Origin: JANXUC01 sp964619065
Lineage (GTDB): Bacteria > Acidobacteriota > Terriglobia > Terriglobales > Acidobacteriaceae
DNA: 64,000 nt
Assembly: GCA_964619065.1 (NCBI GenBank)
Contig: CAZUCC010000012.1
Coordinates: 1-64,000 of the forward strand
Direction of reading: 5' to 3'
The notes beneath the pieces are model-generated. The model did no database searches, was not told the DNA's origin, and saw only the letters and a program-made list of their open reading frames with translations. A program made the position numbers and the translations under genes. Shown here in pieces: positions 48,357 to 56,607 of this stretch. Within the stretch, counting starts at the first letter, position 1; every line of letters starts with the position of its first letter.

Positions 48357-49781
48357 ATGAGAACTGTGCGTGGTGCTGCTGTTTCTATTTCGCTGCTTTT
48401 GCTTTTGGCAGTTTCCTCCGTTGCCCAGGATCGCTGGCAAATTGTCCGCGCAGAATACGGGGCCGGCCATCGCTGGACAGACGTAACTGCCCGCGTGCAA
48501 TCGCTCGTCCGTGGCGATGTGCTCGACTTTCGCGTCAACAACGATACTCTGGGTCTCGACCCTGTGCCCAATCATCGCAAGTCCCTGCGCCTGCAAGTCC
48601 GCGATCTTCGCGGACAGATTCGCCAACTTAATTTCGGAGAGAATGATTCGGTTCACCTGACCGTTGCCAATAGCTACGGTGGTCCCAGCTACGGCGGTTA
48701 CGGGAGAGGTCTGCAAATTCGCAGCGCGCAGTACGGCGCCGACTCCCGCATGACTGACGTTACCTCCCGTATTGCCAGCATGGTGCGAGGCGACAGCCTT
48801 AGCCTACGGGTCGCCTACGACACGATCGGAGTTGATCCCGCTGAGGGGCGCACGAAGCACCTCGAAGTTTCCTATACGTATAACGGCACTCCGGGGCAAG
48901 TCAGCGTCCGAGATGGCGAAACGCTCAATTTACCGGGAAACGGGAATTGGACAGGAGGCCCGACCGGCGGATACGGATCTCTTACAATTCTAAGAGCAGA
49001 ATACGGCGCAGGGAGGGGCGTGTGGGACGTCACCGCTCGCCTCAATTCACAAGTACAGGGCAACAGCCTCCAGTTGCGTGTGACCAACGGCAGCATGGGC
49101 GGCGATCCCGCGCGGGATATTCCTAAACGGCTCGATGTCTGGTACCTCTATAACAATCGCGCAGCTCACGTGGTCGTTAGTGAAAACGACACGCTCATTT
49201 TACCGGGCACAGGGGACGCCAATTATTATCAAGGGCGTCTCCAGATCACACGCGCGCAATACGGCGCCGACTATCGCTTCGTGGATGTCACCAGCCGCCT
49301 GAACTCCCAGTTGCAGAGCGACAGCCTAAATCTGCGGATCACCAATGATGCCATGGGCGGCGACCCCGCTCCCGGTGAACGCAAGATTTTGACTGTGTTC
49401 TATATTTACAACGGACGCCAGGCTCGCGCCTTTGCCAATGAGAACGACCTACTCGTGCTGCCCATGGGCAACAGCCAGGGTGGCCGCGGCGACCGGGATG
49501 ACGATGATGACGACTACTATCGCCGCTACTGGCCCGGCCGGTCGGCCAGCGAACTGCGCGTCTTGCAAGCCAGTTGGGGCGCAGGAAACCAAGTGCGGGA
49601 CTTGACGAGCCAGCTCAATGGGATGGTGCGGGGTAACCGGCTCGAGGTTGCCGTCAACGACGGAACGATGGGCGGCGATCCCGCTCCGAGCGCACAAAAG
49701 CATTTGCGTGTGATCTACATGTGGCGCGGGCTGCGCTACGAAACCAATGTGCCGGAAGGCGGATCGCTCACTCTGCCGTAA
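48357..49781 (+). CDS. secreted protein of five tandem DUF3395-like repeats
   Basis: A 474-aa protein. A signal peptide (ISLLLLLAVSSVAQ) is followed by five repeats of about 80 residues beginning near residues 21, 113, 200, 288 and 395. Each reads L-x-I-x-R-A-x-Y-G-A-G...D-V-T-x-R-L-x-S-x-V-x-G-x-x-L-x-L-R-V-x-N-x-x-M-G-G-D-P-A...K-x-L-x-V-x-Y-x-Y-N-G...E-N-D-x-L-x-L-P. A run of acidic residues (DRDDDDDDYY) links repeats four and five. The repeat resembles the DUF3395 domain of eukaryotic DnaJC11, from memory. The Shine-Dalgarno GAAGGAG supports ATG 48357. It is probably periplasmic or surface-exposed; its function is unknown. Confidence 0.8.
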   Translation: MRTVRGAAVSISLLLLLAVSSVAQDRWQIVRAEYGAGHRWTDVTARVQSLVRGDVLDFRVNNDTLGLDPVPNHRKSLRLQVRDLRGQIRQLNFGENDSVHLTVANSYGGPSYGGYGRGLQIRSAQYGADSRMTDVTSRIASMVRGDSLSLRVAYDTIGVDPAEGRTKHLEVSYTYNGTPGQVSVRDGETLNLPGNGNWTGGPTGGYGSLTILRAEYGAGRGVWDVTARLNSQVQGNSLQLRVTNGSMGGDPARDIPKRLDVWYLYNNRAAHVVVSENDTLILPGTGDANYYQGRLQITRAQYGADYRFVDVTSRLNSQLQSDSLNLRITNDAMGGDPAPGERKILTVFYIYNGRQARAFANENDLLVLPMGNSQGGRGDRDDDDDDYYRRYWPGRSASELRVLQASWGAGNQVRDLTSQLNGMVRGNRLEVAVNDGTMGGDPAPSAQKHLRVIYMWRGLRYETNVPEGGSLTLP

Positions 49782-49976
49782 CGATGGATGACCAAAACTG
49801 CGCAACGCCTTGAACAGATCGTGCGCGTAGTTTTCAACTGGCTGATCGTCCAGAGACTTTACGGTAACGGCTGCAATCGGTGCGCCCTCGAGTGACCAAT
49901 ATTTACGGGTCTTCCTCGTATTTTGGTCAGGGTCCGCGATCTGCTTAAATAGGAACGGTCTCCGAGGCGCCTCGCA

Positions 49977-50714
49977 TTGTTCGATATTCATTCCCACATT
50001 CTTCCCGAAGTCGACGACGGGGCAAAATCCTGGGAGATTTCTCTTGAGATGTGCCGCATGGCGCAGGCTGACGGCATTCAACACATGGTGGCGACGCCGC
50101 ACGCGAACGAACGTTACCCTTACGATCGCGAGGCACACGAGCAACGGCTGGCCGAGTTGCGCACGCGCTTTGGCGATGGCATGGAATTCAGCCTTGGCTG
50201 CGACTTCCACATGTCTTACGAGAACTTGCAAGACCTGCGGGTGAATCCGCGGCGCTATTCCATCGCGGGAGATCGTTATCTTCTCGTGGAACTGAGCAAC
50301 TACAGCATCCCGCCACAGATTGAGGAAGCCATGATGCGGCTGGGCGATCTCGGCCTCACGCCCGTGCTGACGCATCCTGAACGCAATCCCATCCTGCAGC
50401 AAAATCTCGCGCGCGTGCTGGGTTGGGCGGAACTGGGGTGTGTGGTGCAGATCACGGCTTCAGCATTGACTGGAACGTGGGGGGAGCGGCCGCAGCAGGC
50501 TGCTCGTTTGCTCCTCCGGCATCAGGCAGTGCATGTACTCTCGACCGATGCGCACGACACCGAACGCCGCCCTCCGGTGCTTTCCGCCGCACGGGACATC
50601 GCTTCCGAGCTCTGCGGAGAAGAGGTGTCACAGGCTCTGGTGCTACACAATCCCGAGGCCGTTGTGCGAGGGAAGATGCTTCCCTATTTTCCCAGGCCTC
50701 TGATGAAGGCGTAA
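49977..50714 (+). CDS. PHP-family tyrosine-protein phosphatase (CpsB/YwqE-like)
   Basis: A 245-aa metal-dependent phosphatase of the PHP fold. The metal-binding motif D-I-H-S-H-I-L-P-x-V-D-D-G-A at the N-terminus is followed by A-T-P-H near residue 40, G-C-D-F-H-M near 73, T-H-P-E-R-N near 121 and S-T-D-A-H-D near 187. CpsB-type enzymes dephosphorylate tyrosine kinases that control capsule export. The start is TTG at 49977, immediately before the catalytic motif, which leaves no room for a later start. No kinase or capsule genes are adjacent. Confidence 0.88.
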   Translation: MFDIHSHILPEVDDGAKSWEISLEMCRMAQADGIQHMVATPHANERYPYDREAHEQRLAELRTRFGDGMEFSLGCDFHMSYENLQDLRVNPRRYSIAGDRYLLVELSNYSIPPQIEEAMMRLGDLGLTPVLTHPERNPILQQNLARVLGWAELGCVVQITASALTGTWGERPQQAARLLLRHQAVHVLSTDAHDTERRPPVLSAARDIASELCGEEVSQALVLHNPEAVVRGKMLPYFPRPLMKA

Positions 50715-50743
50715 AATACACATCTCCAAGCCGATCTAAAAAT

Positions 50744-52282
50744 TTAGTCCGCGCGGTCGATCTGCGCTTTCTGCAGGCGGTCGGAGTAGTCGATGTAGAC
50801 CGCTTTCCACTCCGTGTAAAAGTCGATGGCGCCGAGGCCGCCTTCGCGGTGTCCGTTGCCTGTGGCTTTGACGCCGCCGAAGGGGAGGTGGACTTCCGCG
50901 CCGATGGTGGGCGCATTGACATAGGTGATGCCCGCATCCAGATCGCGGATGGCCGAGAACGCCCGGTTCACATCGCGCGTATAGAGCGAGGACGAGAGGC
51001 CATAAGCAATGTCATTGGCGATTTCGACGGCATGCTCGAAGTTGTCGCAAGGAATCATGCTGACGACGGGGCCAAAGATTTCTTCCTGAGCAATGCGCAT
51101 CTTCGGATGTACGTCACCAAAGACCGTCGGCTGCACGAAGTAGCCGTGCTTGAGGTCGCCGCTTTCGATACGGTTGCCGCCGCAGAGGAGCTTCGCGCCT
51201 TCGGACTTGCCAATTTCGATGTAGCTGAGATCGCGCTTCAACTGGTCCTCGTTGATGGCCGGACCCATCTCTATGCTCTCGTCGAGGCCATTGCCTACCT
51301 TGATCTTCTGAGCACGCTCGACAAAGCGCCGTACGAATTCCTCGTAAATCCCTTTTTGTAGAATGATGCGGCTGGTAGCGGTGCAGCGCTGTCCGGTGGT
51401 GCCGAACGCACCCCACAAGCCGCCCTCGATGGCGAGATCGAGATTGGCATCGTCGAGCACGATCATCGGATTCTTGCCGCCCAGTTCGAGCGAGCAGTGC
51501 TTGAAGCTACTCGCGGCGGTCTGGCCGATGAGACGGCCAACTTCGCTCGATCCGGTAAAGGAAATCGCGCGAATATCTTTATGTTCCACAATCGGCATCC
51601 CAGCTTCGGGGCCGTGTCCGGTGACGATGTTGATCACGCCCTTGGGCACGCCAGCATCGGCGAGCGTGCGCACGAAGTTCAGCGTGGACAGAGGTGTATC
51701 TTCCGCCGGTTTGATGACGCACGTATTGCCGCAAACCAGGGCAGGGAAGATCTTCCAGGAAGGAATGGCCATGGGGAAGTTCCACGGCGCAATCATCCCG
51801 CACACTCCGACCGGCTGCCGCACGGCCATGGCAAACTTGTTCGGTAGCTCGGAAGGAACCGTTGGTCCAAACAGGCGGCGTCCCTCGCCCGCCATGAAGT
51901 AGCCCGTGTCGATCGCCTCCTGCGTATCTCCGCGCGTTTCCTTAATCACCTTGCCCATCTCGCGGGTCATGTCGCGCGAGTACTCCTCTTTACGTTCGAG
52001 GAGCATCTCCGAGGCGCGGAAGATAATCTCCGCCCGGCGCGGAGCGGGCACCAGGCGCCACTTGGCATAGGCGCGCTTGGCGGCGTCGACGGCGGCATCC
52101 ACATCAGCCTTGCCGGAGCGCTGGAACATGCCGACCACGTCGCGCGTGTCGGCCGGGTTGCGGTTCTCGTGAGTGTCGCCGGAAGCGGAATCGATCCACT
52201 CGCCGTCGATAAAATTCTTGTAAACCTTGGCGCGAGTCTGGCCAGTCAAAATGGCGGGCGCGGAAACGGTATCAGTAGCCAT
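50744..52282 (-). CDS. NAD(P)-dependent aldehyde dehydrogenase
   Basis: A 512-aa ALDH-superfamily enzyme oxidising an aldehyde to the acid. The catalytic Asn lies in A-P-W-N-F-P, the general base Glu in L-E-L-G-G-K-N-P and the nucleophile Cys in T-G-Q-R-C-T-A. The cofactor-loop motif F-T-G-S-S-E-V-G and the C-terminal L-P-F-G-G-V-K-A-T-G-N-G are also present. The sequence style resembles the semialdehyde dehydrogenase branch (alpha-ketoglutaric or aminoadipic semialdehyde), but the substrate is not established. ATG 52282 has AGGAGA ten bases upstream; the longer frame is not coding-like. It is convergent with the PHP phosphatase. Confidence 0.92.
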   Translation of the reverse strand: MATDTVSAPAILTGQTRAKVYKNFIDGEWIDSASGDTHENRNPADTRDVVGMFQRSGKADVDAAVDAAKRAYAKWRLVPAPRRAEIIFRASEMLLERKEEYSRDMTREMGKVIKETRGDTQEAIDTGYFMAGEGRRLFGPTVPSELPNKFAMAVRQPVGVCGMIAPWNFPMAIPSWKIFPALVCGNTCVIKPAEDTPLSTLNFVRTLADAGVPKGVINIVTGHGPEAGMPIVEHKDIRAISFTGSSEVGRLIGQTAASSFKHCSLELGGKNPMIVLDDANLDLAIEGGLWGAFGTTGQRCTATSRIILQKGIYEEFVRRFVERAQKIKVGNGLDESIEMGPAINEDQLKRDLSYIEIGKSEGAKLLCGGNRIESGDLKHGYFVQPTVFGDVHPKMRIAQEEIFGPVVSMIPCDNFEHAVEIANDIAYGLSSSLYTRDVNRAFSAIRDLDAGITYVNAPTIGAEVHLPFGGVKATGNGHREGGLGAIDFYTEWKAVYIDYSDRLQKAQIDRAD

Positions 52283-52462
52283 AAAAGGGACTCTCCTGAG
52301 GATGCGTGAACCAACGATGCGGGAACTCCTTATCCTACAACCGGGGGAGGGGGTGGGCAAGCGGCCGAGGCTCAGGAGTTGTCGGATTTCAAGATTCCTT
52401 ACCTTAATTCAGACAAACTTCAGCCTCCCTTGGTAAGGTCGAAGTCGGAGGTAGCGAACTTT

Positions 52463-52873
52463 ATGAAGCTCAGATGGAATATCGCACCATTCGTTGCCGT
52501 GCTGGCACTGACTCTGCTCGCCACGAGCGGGTTGTCCCAGACCAAGGCCAAGAAACTCAGCTTGATCGAGGCTCGTAAAACCGCGCTCGCTGCCGAAAAC
52601 GGCAAGATCAAAAGTGAGGAACTGGAGAAGGAAAAGGGAAAGCAAATCTATTCCTTCGACATTGAAATGCCAAACGGTTTACATGAAGTCAACATTGACG
52701 CGATGACGGGCAAGCTCGTGGAAGATAGTATCGAGAACCCCCAAGACGAAGCTAGGGAAGCCTCCGAGGATGCCGCGAAAAAGGCCAAGAAGGGCGCCAA
52801 GAAGCCAGCGGAAAAGAAGGTTCCGGCCACCGCGAATCGCAGCGACCGTTCCATAGCAGCCCTAATTTTATGA
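52463..52873 (+). CDS. exported PepSY-domain protein
   Basis: A 136-aa protein. Signal peptide KLRWNIAPFVAVLALTLLATSGLSQ is followed by one PepSY domain (about residues 33-90: L-I-E-A-R-K-T-A-L...G-K-I-K-S-E-E-L-E-K-E...Y-S-F-D-I-E...V-N-I-D-A-M-T-G-K-L-V). The tail is very basic and Ala/Lys-rich (KKAKKGAKKPAEKK). PepSY domains often inhibit proteases or sit near redox and efflux systems. The gene precedes the TolC-type gene by 48 bases on the same strand. Confidence 0.82.
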   Translation: MKLRWNIAPFVAVLALTLLATSGLSQTKAKKLSLIEARKTALAAENGKIKSEELEKEKGKQIYSFDIEMPNGLHEVNIDAMTGKLVEDSIENPQDEAREASEDAAKKAKKGAKKPAEKKVPATANRSDRSIAALIL

Positions 52874-52921
52874 GCCATCCGGAACCTGTTTTAAGATAGT
52901 CGCGAGGTGCGTGACGAGAAC

Positions 52922-54343
52922 ATGAACCCGTTTCCGATTTCCCGCATTCTACGCATTGTGGTGTGCTCATTGTTGCTTGGGGCTGCTGATCAAGCGCAGG
53001 ATTCGAGCGCGCAGGCTCCGGCCGGCAATCCGCCAGTGGCAGTCCAACCCGCGCCTGTCCAGATGGACGCGCAGACGAACGCGCCATCACCGCAGCCGCC
53101 CCCACCGGGCACTGCTCCCGCGACCATTACATTGCAGGATGCGTTGAAGCTGGCTCGGAAGAATAATCCAACATTTCAGGCTGCGATGACGGACTACGCC
53201 GTCGCGCGCGAAGACAAAGTTCAGAGCCGCGCCGGTTTGCTGCCGAATGTGAATTTCAACACACAAGCGATTTACACGCAGCCGACAGCAGGAAGCACTC
53301 CGACTTCACCCCGGTTCATTGCGGGCAACGGTGTGCATGAATACGTCAGCCAGGCGAATGTGCACCAGGCATTGTCCCTCGAGGGGTTTGGGGGCTTCCG
53401 CCGTGCCCAGGCCGCCGAGGCTGTGGCTAGGGCCCGCTCCGAGATTGCCGCTCGCGGATTGGTGCTCACCGTGGTGCAGTCCTACTACGGGTTCGTGATT
53501 GCCCAGCGGAAATATGCTACGGCGCAAACGCTTGCGGCAGAGGGCGAGCGCTTCTTAAACATCAGTCAGAAACTGGAAAAAGGTGGCGAAGTGGCACATG
53601 CGGATGTCATCAAGGCGCAACTCCAGTTCAACCAGCAGACTCGCGACCTGCTGGAAACGCAACTGGCTATGGATCGTAGCCGTCTGGATTTGTCCGTGCT
53701 AATTTTTTCGGACTTCAACCAAAACTTTACCGCCGTGGATGACCTGCAAACCCCCGAGCCGCTGGCGGAATTCGACGAAGTACGGGTCGCTGCGGGACGG
53801 AAAAACCCCGAGCTGCGCGCGGCGCTGGCTGCCGTGGATGTGGCTAAGGGCGACGTGACTTCTGCCTGGGGCGGAATGTTACCTAGCGTAGCCCTCGATT
53901 ATTTTTACGGTATCGATGCCACTCACTACGCCACCAAAACGGACGGAGCGCACAACCTGGGCTACGCTACGAGCGCCACGCTGCAGTTCCCGGTGTGGAG
54001 CTGGGGCGCAGGGTACAGCAAGCTGAAGCAGGCGAACTTGCGGCGCACGCAGGCGCAGCGGGAACTAAGCTTCACGCAGCGTCAGCTGTTGGCGAATCTG
54101 CGTTCGTTCTACGGCGAAGCGCAGATATCCCGCGCGGAACTGGAGTCGCTGCGGAAGTCCGCTGAACTGGCGGCAGAAAGTTTGCGGTTGACCACACTGC
54201 GCTATCAAGCGGGCGAGGCCACGGTGCTGGAAGTGGTGGACGCACAGAATACTTTAGCGCTATCTCGCAACGCGTATGATGATGGGCAAGCGCGCTATCG
54301 CACGGCGCTGGCGAATCTACAGACTCTGACGGGAACCCCGTAA
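52922..54343 (+). CDS. TolC-family outer-membrane efflux channel
   Basis: A 473-aa protein. After a signal peptide (about residues 1-27) comes a Pro/Ala-rich linker to about residue 70, then two OEP repeats with long coiled helices (LQDALKLARKNNPTFQAA and RVAAGRKNPELRAALAAVDVAKG). The C-terminal motif A-T-V-L-E-V-V-D-A-Q-N-T-L is diagnostic of the family. ATG 52922 is chosen over an in-frame GTG 15 bases earlier. It is followed after 3 bases by the membrane-fusion protein gene, so they form an operon. Confidence 0.93.
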   Translation: MNPFPISRILRIVVCSLLLGAADQAQDSSAQAPAGNPPVAVQPAPVQMDAQTNAPSPQPPPPGTAPATITLQDALKLARKNNPTFQAAMTDYAVAREDKVQSRAGLLPNVNFNTQAIYTQPTAGSTPTSPRFIAGNGVHEYVSQANVHQALSLEGFGGFRRAQAAEAVARARSEIAARGLVLTVVQSYYGFVIAQRKYATAQTLAAEGERFLNISQKLEKGGEVAHADVIKAQLQFNQQTRDLLETQLAMDRSRLDLSVLIFSDFNQNFTAVDDLQTPEPLAEFDEVRVAAGRKNPELRAALAAVDVAKGDVTSAWGGMLPSVALDYFYGIDATHYATKTDGAHNLGYATSATLQFPVWSWGAGYSKLKQANLRRTQAQRELSFTQRQLLANLRSFYGEAQISRAELESLRKSAELAAESLRLTTLRYQAGEATVLEVVDAQNTLALSRNAYDDGQARYRTALANLQTLTGTP

Positions 54344-54346
54344 CTC

Positions 54347-55687
54347 ATGGCGCATTCAACTGGGGCAGTGTTTTTCAACAATCTTGGTAAATCTCCTAAC
54401 CCGGTCCTGGCCCGGCCGATTTTGCTGGCGCCATGGGTGGTGTTCTCTCTGCTTCTTGCTGGGTGTTCCCATTCGGAAAAAGATCCCGAGCCAGAAGTGA
54501 GCGTGCAGGTTGCGCCCGTGGAGCAGACCACCATCGCGCACACAGTGTCGGCAGAGGCCGTCCTGTTTCCGCTAGAGCAGGCCGCGATCACGCCGAAGAT
54601 CAGTGCTCCCGTGAAGACGTTTTACGTGAAACGCGGCAGCCAGGTACACCAGGGACAGTTGCTGGCACTGCTGGAGAACAAGGATCTGGAAGCGGCGGTG
54701 GCGGACAACCGCGGCGCCTTCGAGCAGGCGCAGGCGTCCTATCAGACGACGACCGCAGCGAGCCTGCCCGAGGAATTGCAGAAGGCCAAGGGCGACATGG
54801 AGTCGGCGCAGCAAATGCTCGACGCGGAAGAGAAGCTGTATAAGAGCCGGCAGGACTTGTTCCAGCAGGGTGCTCTGCCCCGCAAGGATTTGGATCAGGC
54901 GAACGTTTCGGTGACGCAAGCACGCAACCAGTTCGATCTGGCGAAGCGCCACTACGATGCGCTGGCTGCTTTTGGCAATCAGCAGGGCCAACGCGCTGCT
55001 GCGGGACAACTGGAATCCGCGCGTGGGAAGTACGCTGGCGCGGAAGCAGCCCTGAGCTATTCGCAGATTCGCAGCCCCATCAATGGATGGATCACCGACC
55101 GGCCGCTTTATCCTGGAGAAATGGCCGCTGCGGGTACGCCGCTCCTCACGGTGATGGACATCTCGCAGGTCATCGCCAAAGCGCACATCCCGCAAAGCGA
55201 GGCGGCTCTGCTGAGCATGGGGTCTAAGGCAATTATAGATGTTCCTGGAATGGAAAAACCAGTCGAGGGCAAGATCACAGTGGTGAGTCCAGCTCTCGAT
55301 GCGAACAGTACTACGGTGGAAGTATGGGTGCAGGCGAAAAATCCGGGGCAGCACCTTAAGCCTGGAACCACGGTGCAGCTTTCCATGTCGACGAAGCCTG
55401 TTCCGAATGCTCTGGCGATTCCGGCAGCGGCCGTGCAACCCGGCCCGGAGGGTGCGACAACCGTAATGCTGCTGGGCTCGGATGGGCTGGCACATCAGAC
55501 TACGGTTCGAACCGGCGTTAAGCAGGGTGACCAGATTCAGGTGGTCGAAGGGCTGAAAGCTGGCGACCGAGTGATTCTTTCGGGCGCGTACGGTTTGCCC
55601 GATAAGACCAAGGTGAAAGTAGAGGTCCCCAAGGAAGCAACGCCTGCCAAGGAAGGCGATGTCAAGAAAGACGACGACGATAAATAG
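54347..55687 (+). CDS. periplasmic membrane-fusion lipoprotein (RND-type adaptor)
   Basis: A 446-aa adaptor. The lipobox L-L-A-G-C near residue 39 indicates an inner-membrane lipoprotein. A lipoyl/barrel-sandwich hybrid domain (A-P-V-K-T-F-Y-V-K-R-G-S-Q-V-H-Q-G-Q-L-L-A) is followed by a long alpha hairpin (about 115-240), the second lipoyl half (I-R-S-P-I-N-G-W-I-T-D) and beta-barrel domains. The tail is Lys/Asp-rich. It pairs with the TolC-like gene directly upstream. No RND or ABC pump gene follows; the next gene is convergent. Confidence 0.93.
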   Translation: MAHSTGAVFFNNLGKSPNPVLARPILLAPWVVFSLLLAGCSHSEKDPEPEVSVQVAPVEQTTIAHTVSAEAVLFPLEQAAITPKISAPVKTFYVKRGSQVHQGQLLALLENKDLEAAVADNRGAFEQAQASYQTTTAASLPEELQKAKGDMESAQQMLDAEEKLYKSRQDLFQQGALPRKDLDQANVSVTQARNQFDLAKRHYDALAAFGNQQGQRAAAGQLESARGKYAGAEAALSYSQIRSPINGWITDRPLYPGEMAAAGTPLLTVMDISQVIAKAHIPQSEAALLSMGSKAIIDVPGMEKPVEGKITVVSPALDANSTTVEVWVQAKNPGQHLKPGTTVQLSMSTKPVPNALAIPAAAVQPGPEGATTVMLLGSDGLAHQTTVRTGVKQGDQIQVVEGLKAGDRVILSGAYGLPDKTKVKVEVPKEATPAKEGDVKKDDDDK

Positions 55688-55735
55688 CCGTAGGGACTTA
55701 AGGTCGTGCGCCCTTTTGGCGCAGAGTGTCGAAAA

Positions 55736-55768
55736 TAAAAACAGGGGCCCATTCTGGGTCCCTGTTTG
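55736..55768. terminator. bidirectional hairpin terminator
   Basis: ACAGGG/CCCTGT (55741-55746 and 55760-55765) with an inner CCCA/TGGG stem. An A run lies on the left and TTTGTT on the right. It sits between the efflux operon and the convergent lipoprotein gene. Confidence 0.75.
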
Positions 55769-55786
55769 TTGAGATTCTTTCTACTG

Positions 55787-56518
55787 TTACCTGAGCGTGA
55801 GGGAATCTTTCAGCTTGAAGGACAGTACACTCTCCGCCGGGAAGGCGAGATCTTTGTTTCCGGTGTATGCTGCGCCTGCCGTACCCGCGCCGCCGCCCGC
55901 CAGCGCGCCGATGGCCGCACCTTTGCCGCCACCCGCTAAGCCGCCGATAAGAGCTCCAACAGCTGCACCGCCGCCGCCGACCATCAAATTGCGCTTACCT
56001 TTGCCCTTCACCTGCTGCGCTACGGACGAGGTGGAGACATCGTACGACTTACCTTGAATCTCGACGGAAGTCAGGTGTACGGCCAGAATTCCCGCTCCCT
56101 TAAGTTTGCCTTGCGACTGGGCTTCGGTGACTTCGCCGCTTGCAGCGGCACCGGCAGGGATCACTTCCCGGCCGTCAATGCTAACAGCTCTTGCCAACGT
56201 GCCGTGGAATGCCTGGCCCGCTGACGCCGTCTTCGCGCTGATAGTCTCGCCCAGCCGGACCGTCAATGTAGTACCCGCGGGAATCACGGTTGGTTGTGCT
56301 GCCACGGCTTCTTTAACGGCTTCACCGGTTTTTGAGACCGCATTTTTGGTAGTATCAACAGCTTTTTGGGTGGCGTCTTTGGCAGCCTGCGTCGTGTCTT
56401 TGGCCGCGTCAGCCGCATTCTGCGCGGCGTCCTTGGCCGCATCCTGCTGCTTGGAGCAGGCACTCAACAGGAGCAGAGTGCTCAATGCAAAACTAAGAAC
56501 CAAAAGTTTGAAACGCAT
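55787..56518 (-). CDS. lipoprotein with 11-mer helical repeats and glycine zipper
   Basis: A 243-aa protein. Signal and lipobox L-L-L-S-A-C near residue 19 are followed by Ala/Lys/Asp 11-residue repeats (AAKDAAQNAADAAKDTTQ), which resemble LEA-type or apolipoprotein-like helices (about residues 25-65). A beta domain follows (about 75-170, TVIPAGTTLTVRLGETISAK). The glycine-zipper membrane segment (about 178-220) reads GGGGAAVGALIGGLAGGGKG. ATG 56518 has a perfect AGGAGG. It is probably an outer-membrane stress or envelope-integrity protein. Confidence 0.82.
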   Translation of the reverse strand: MRFKLLVLSFALSTLLLLSACSKQQDAAKDAAQNAADAAKDTTQAAKDATQKAVDTTKNAVSKTGEAVKEAVAAQPTVIPAGTTLTVRLGETISAKTASAGQAFHGTLARAVSIDGREVIPAGAAASGEVTEAQSQGKLKGAGILAVHLTSVEIQGKSYDVSTSSVAQQVKGKGKRNLMVGGGGAAVGALIGGLAGGGKGAAIGALAGGGAGTAGAAYTGNKDLAFPAESVLSFKLKDSLTLR

Positions 56519-56607
56519 ATACACCTCCTGGGGGATTGCAGCCAAAGACTAAACGGCAGTTGCGGGGATGTCAATTTTGCGTAGCCCCCGGTATTGTTGA
56601 GGACAGT

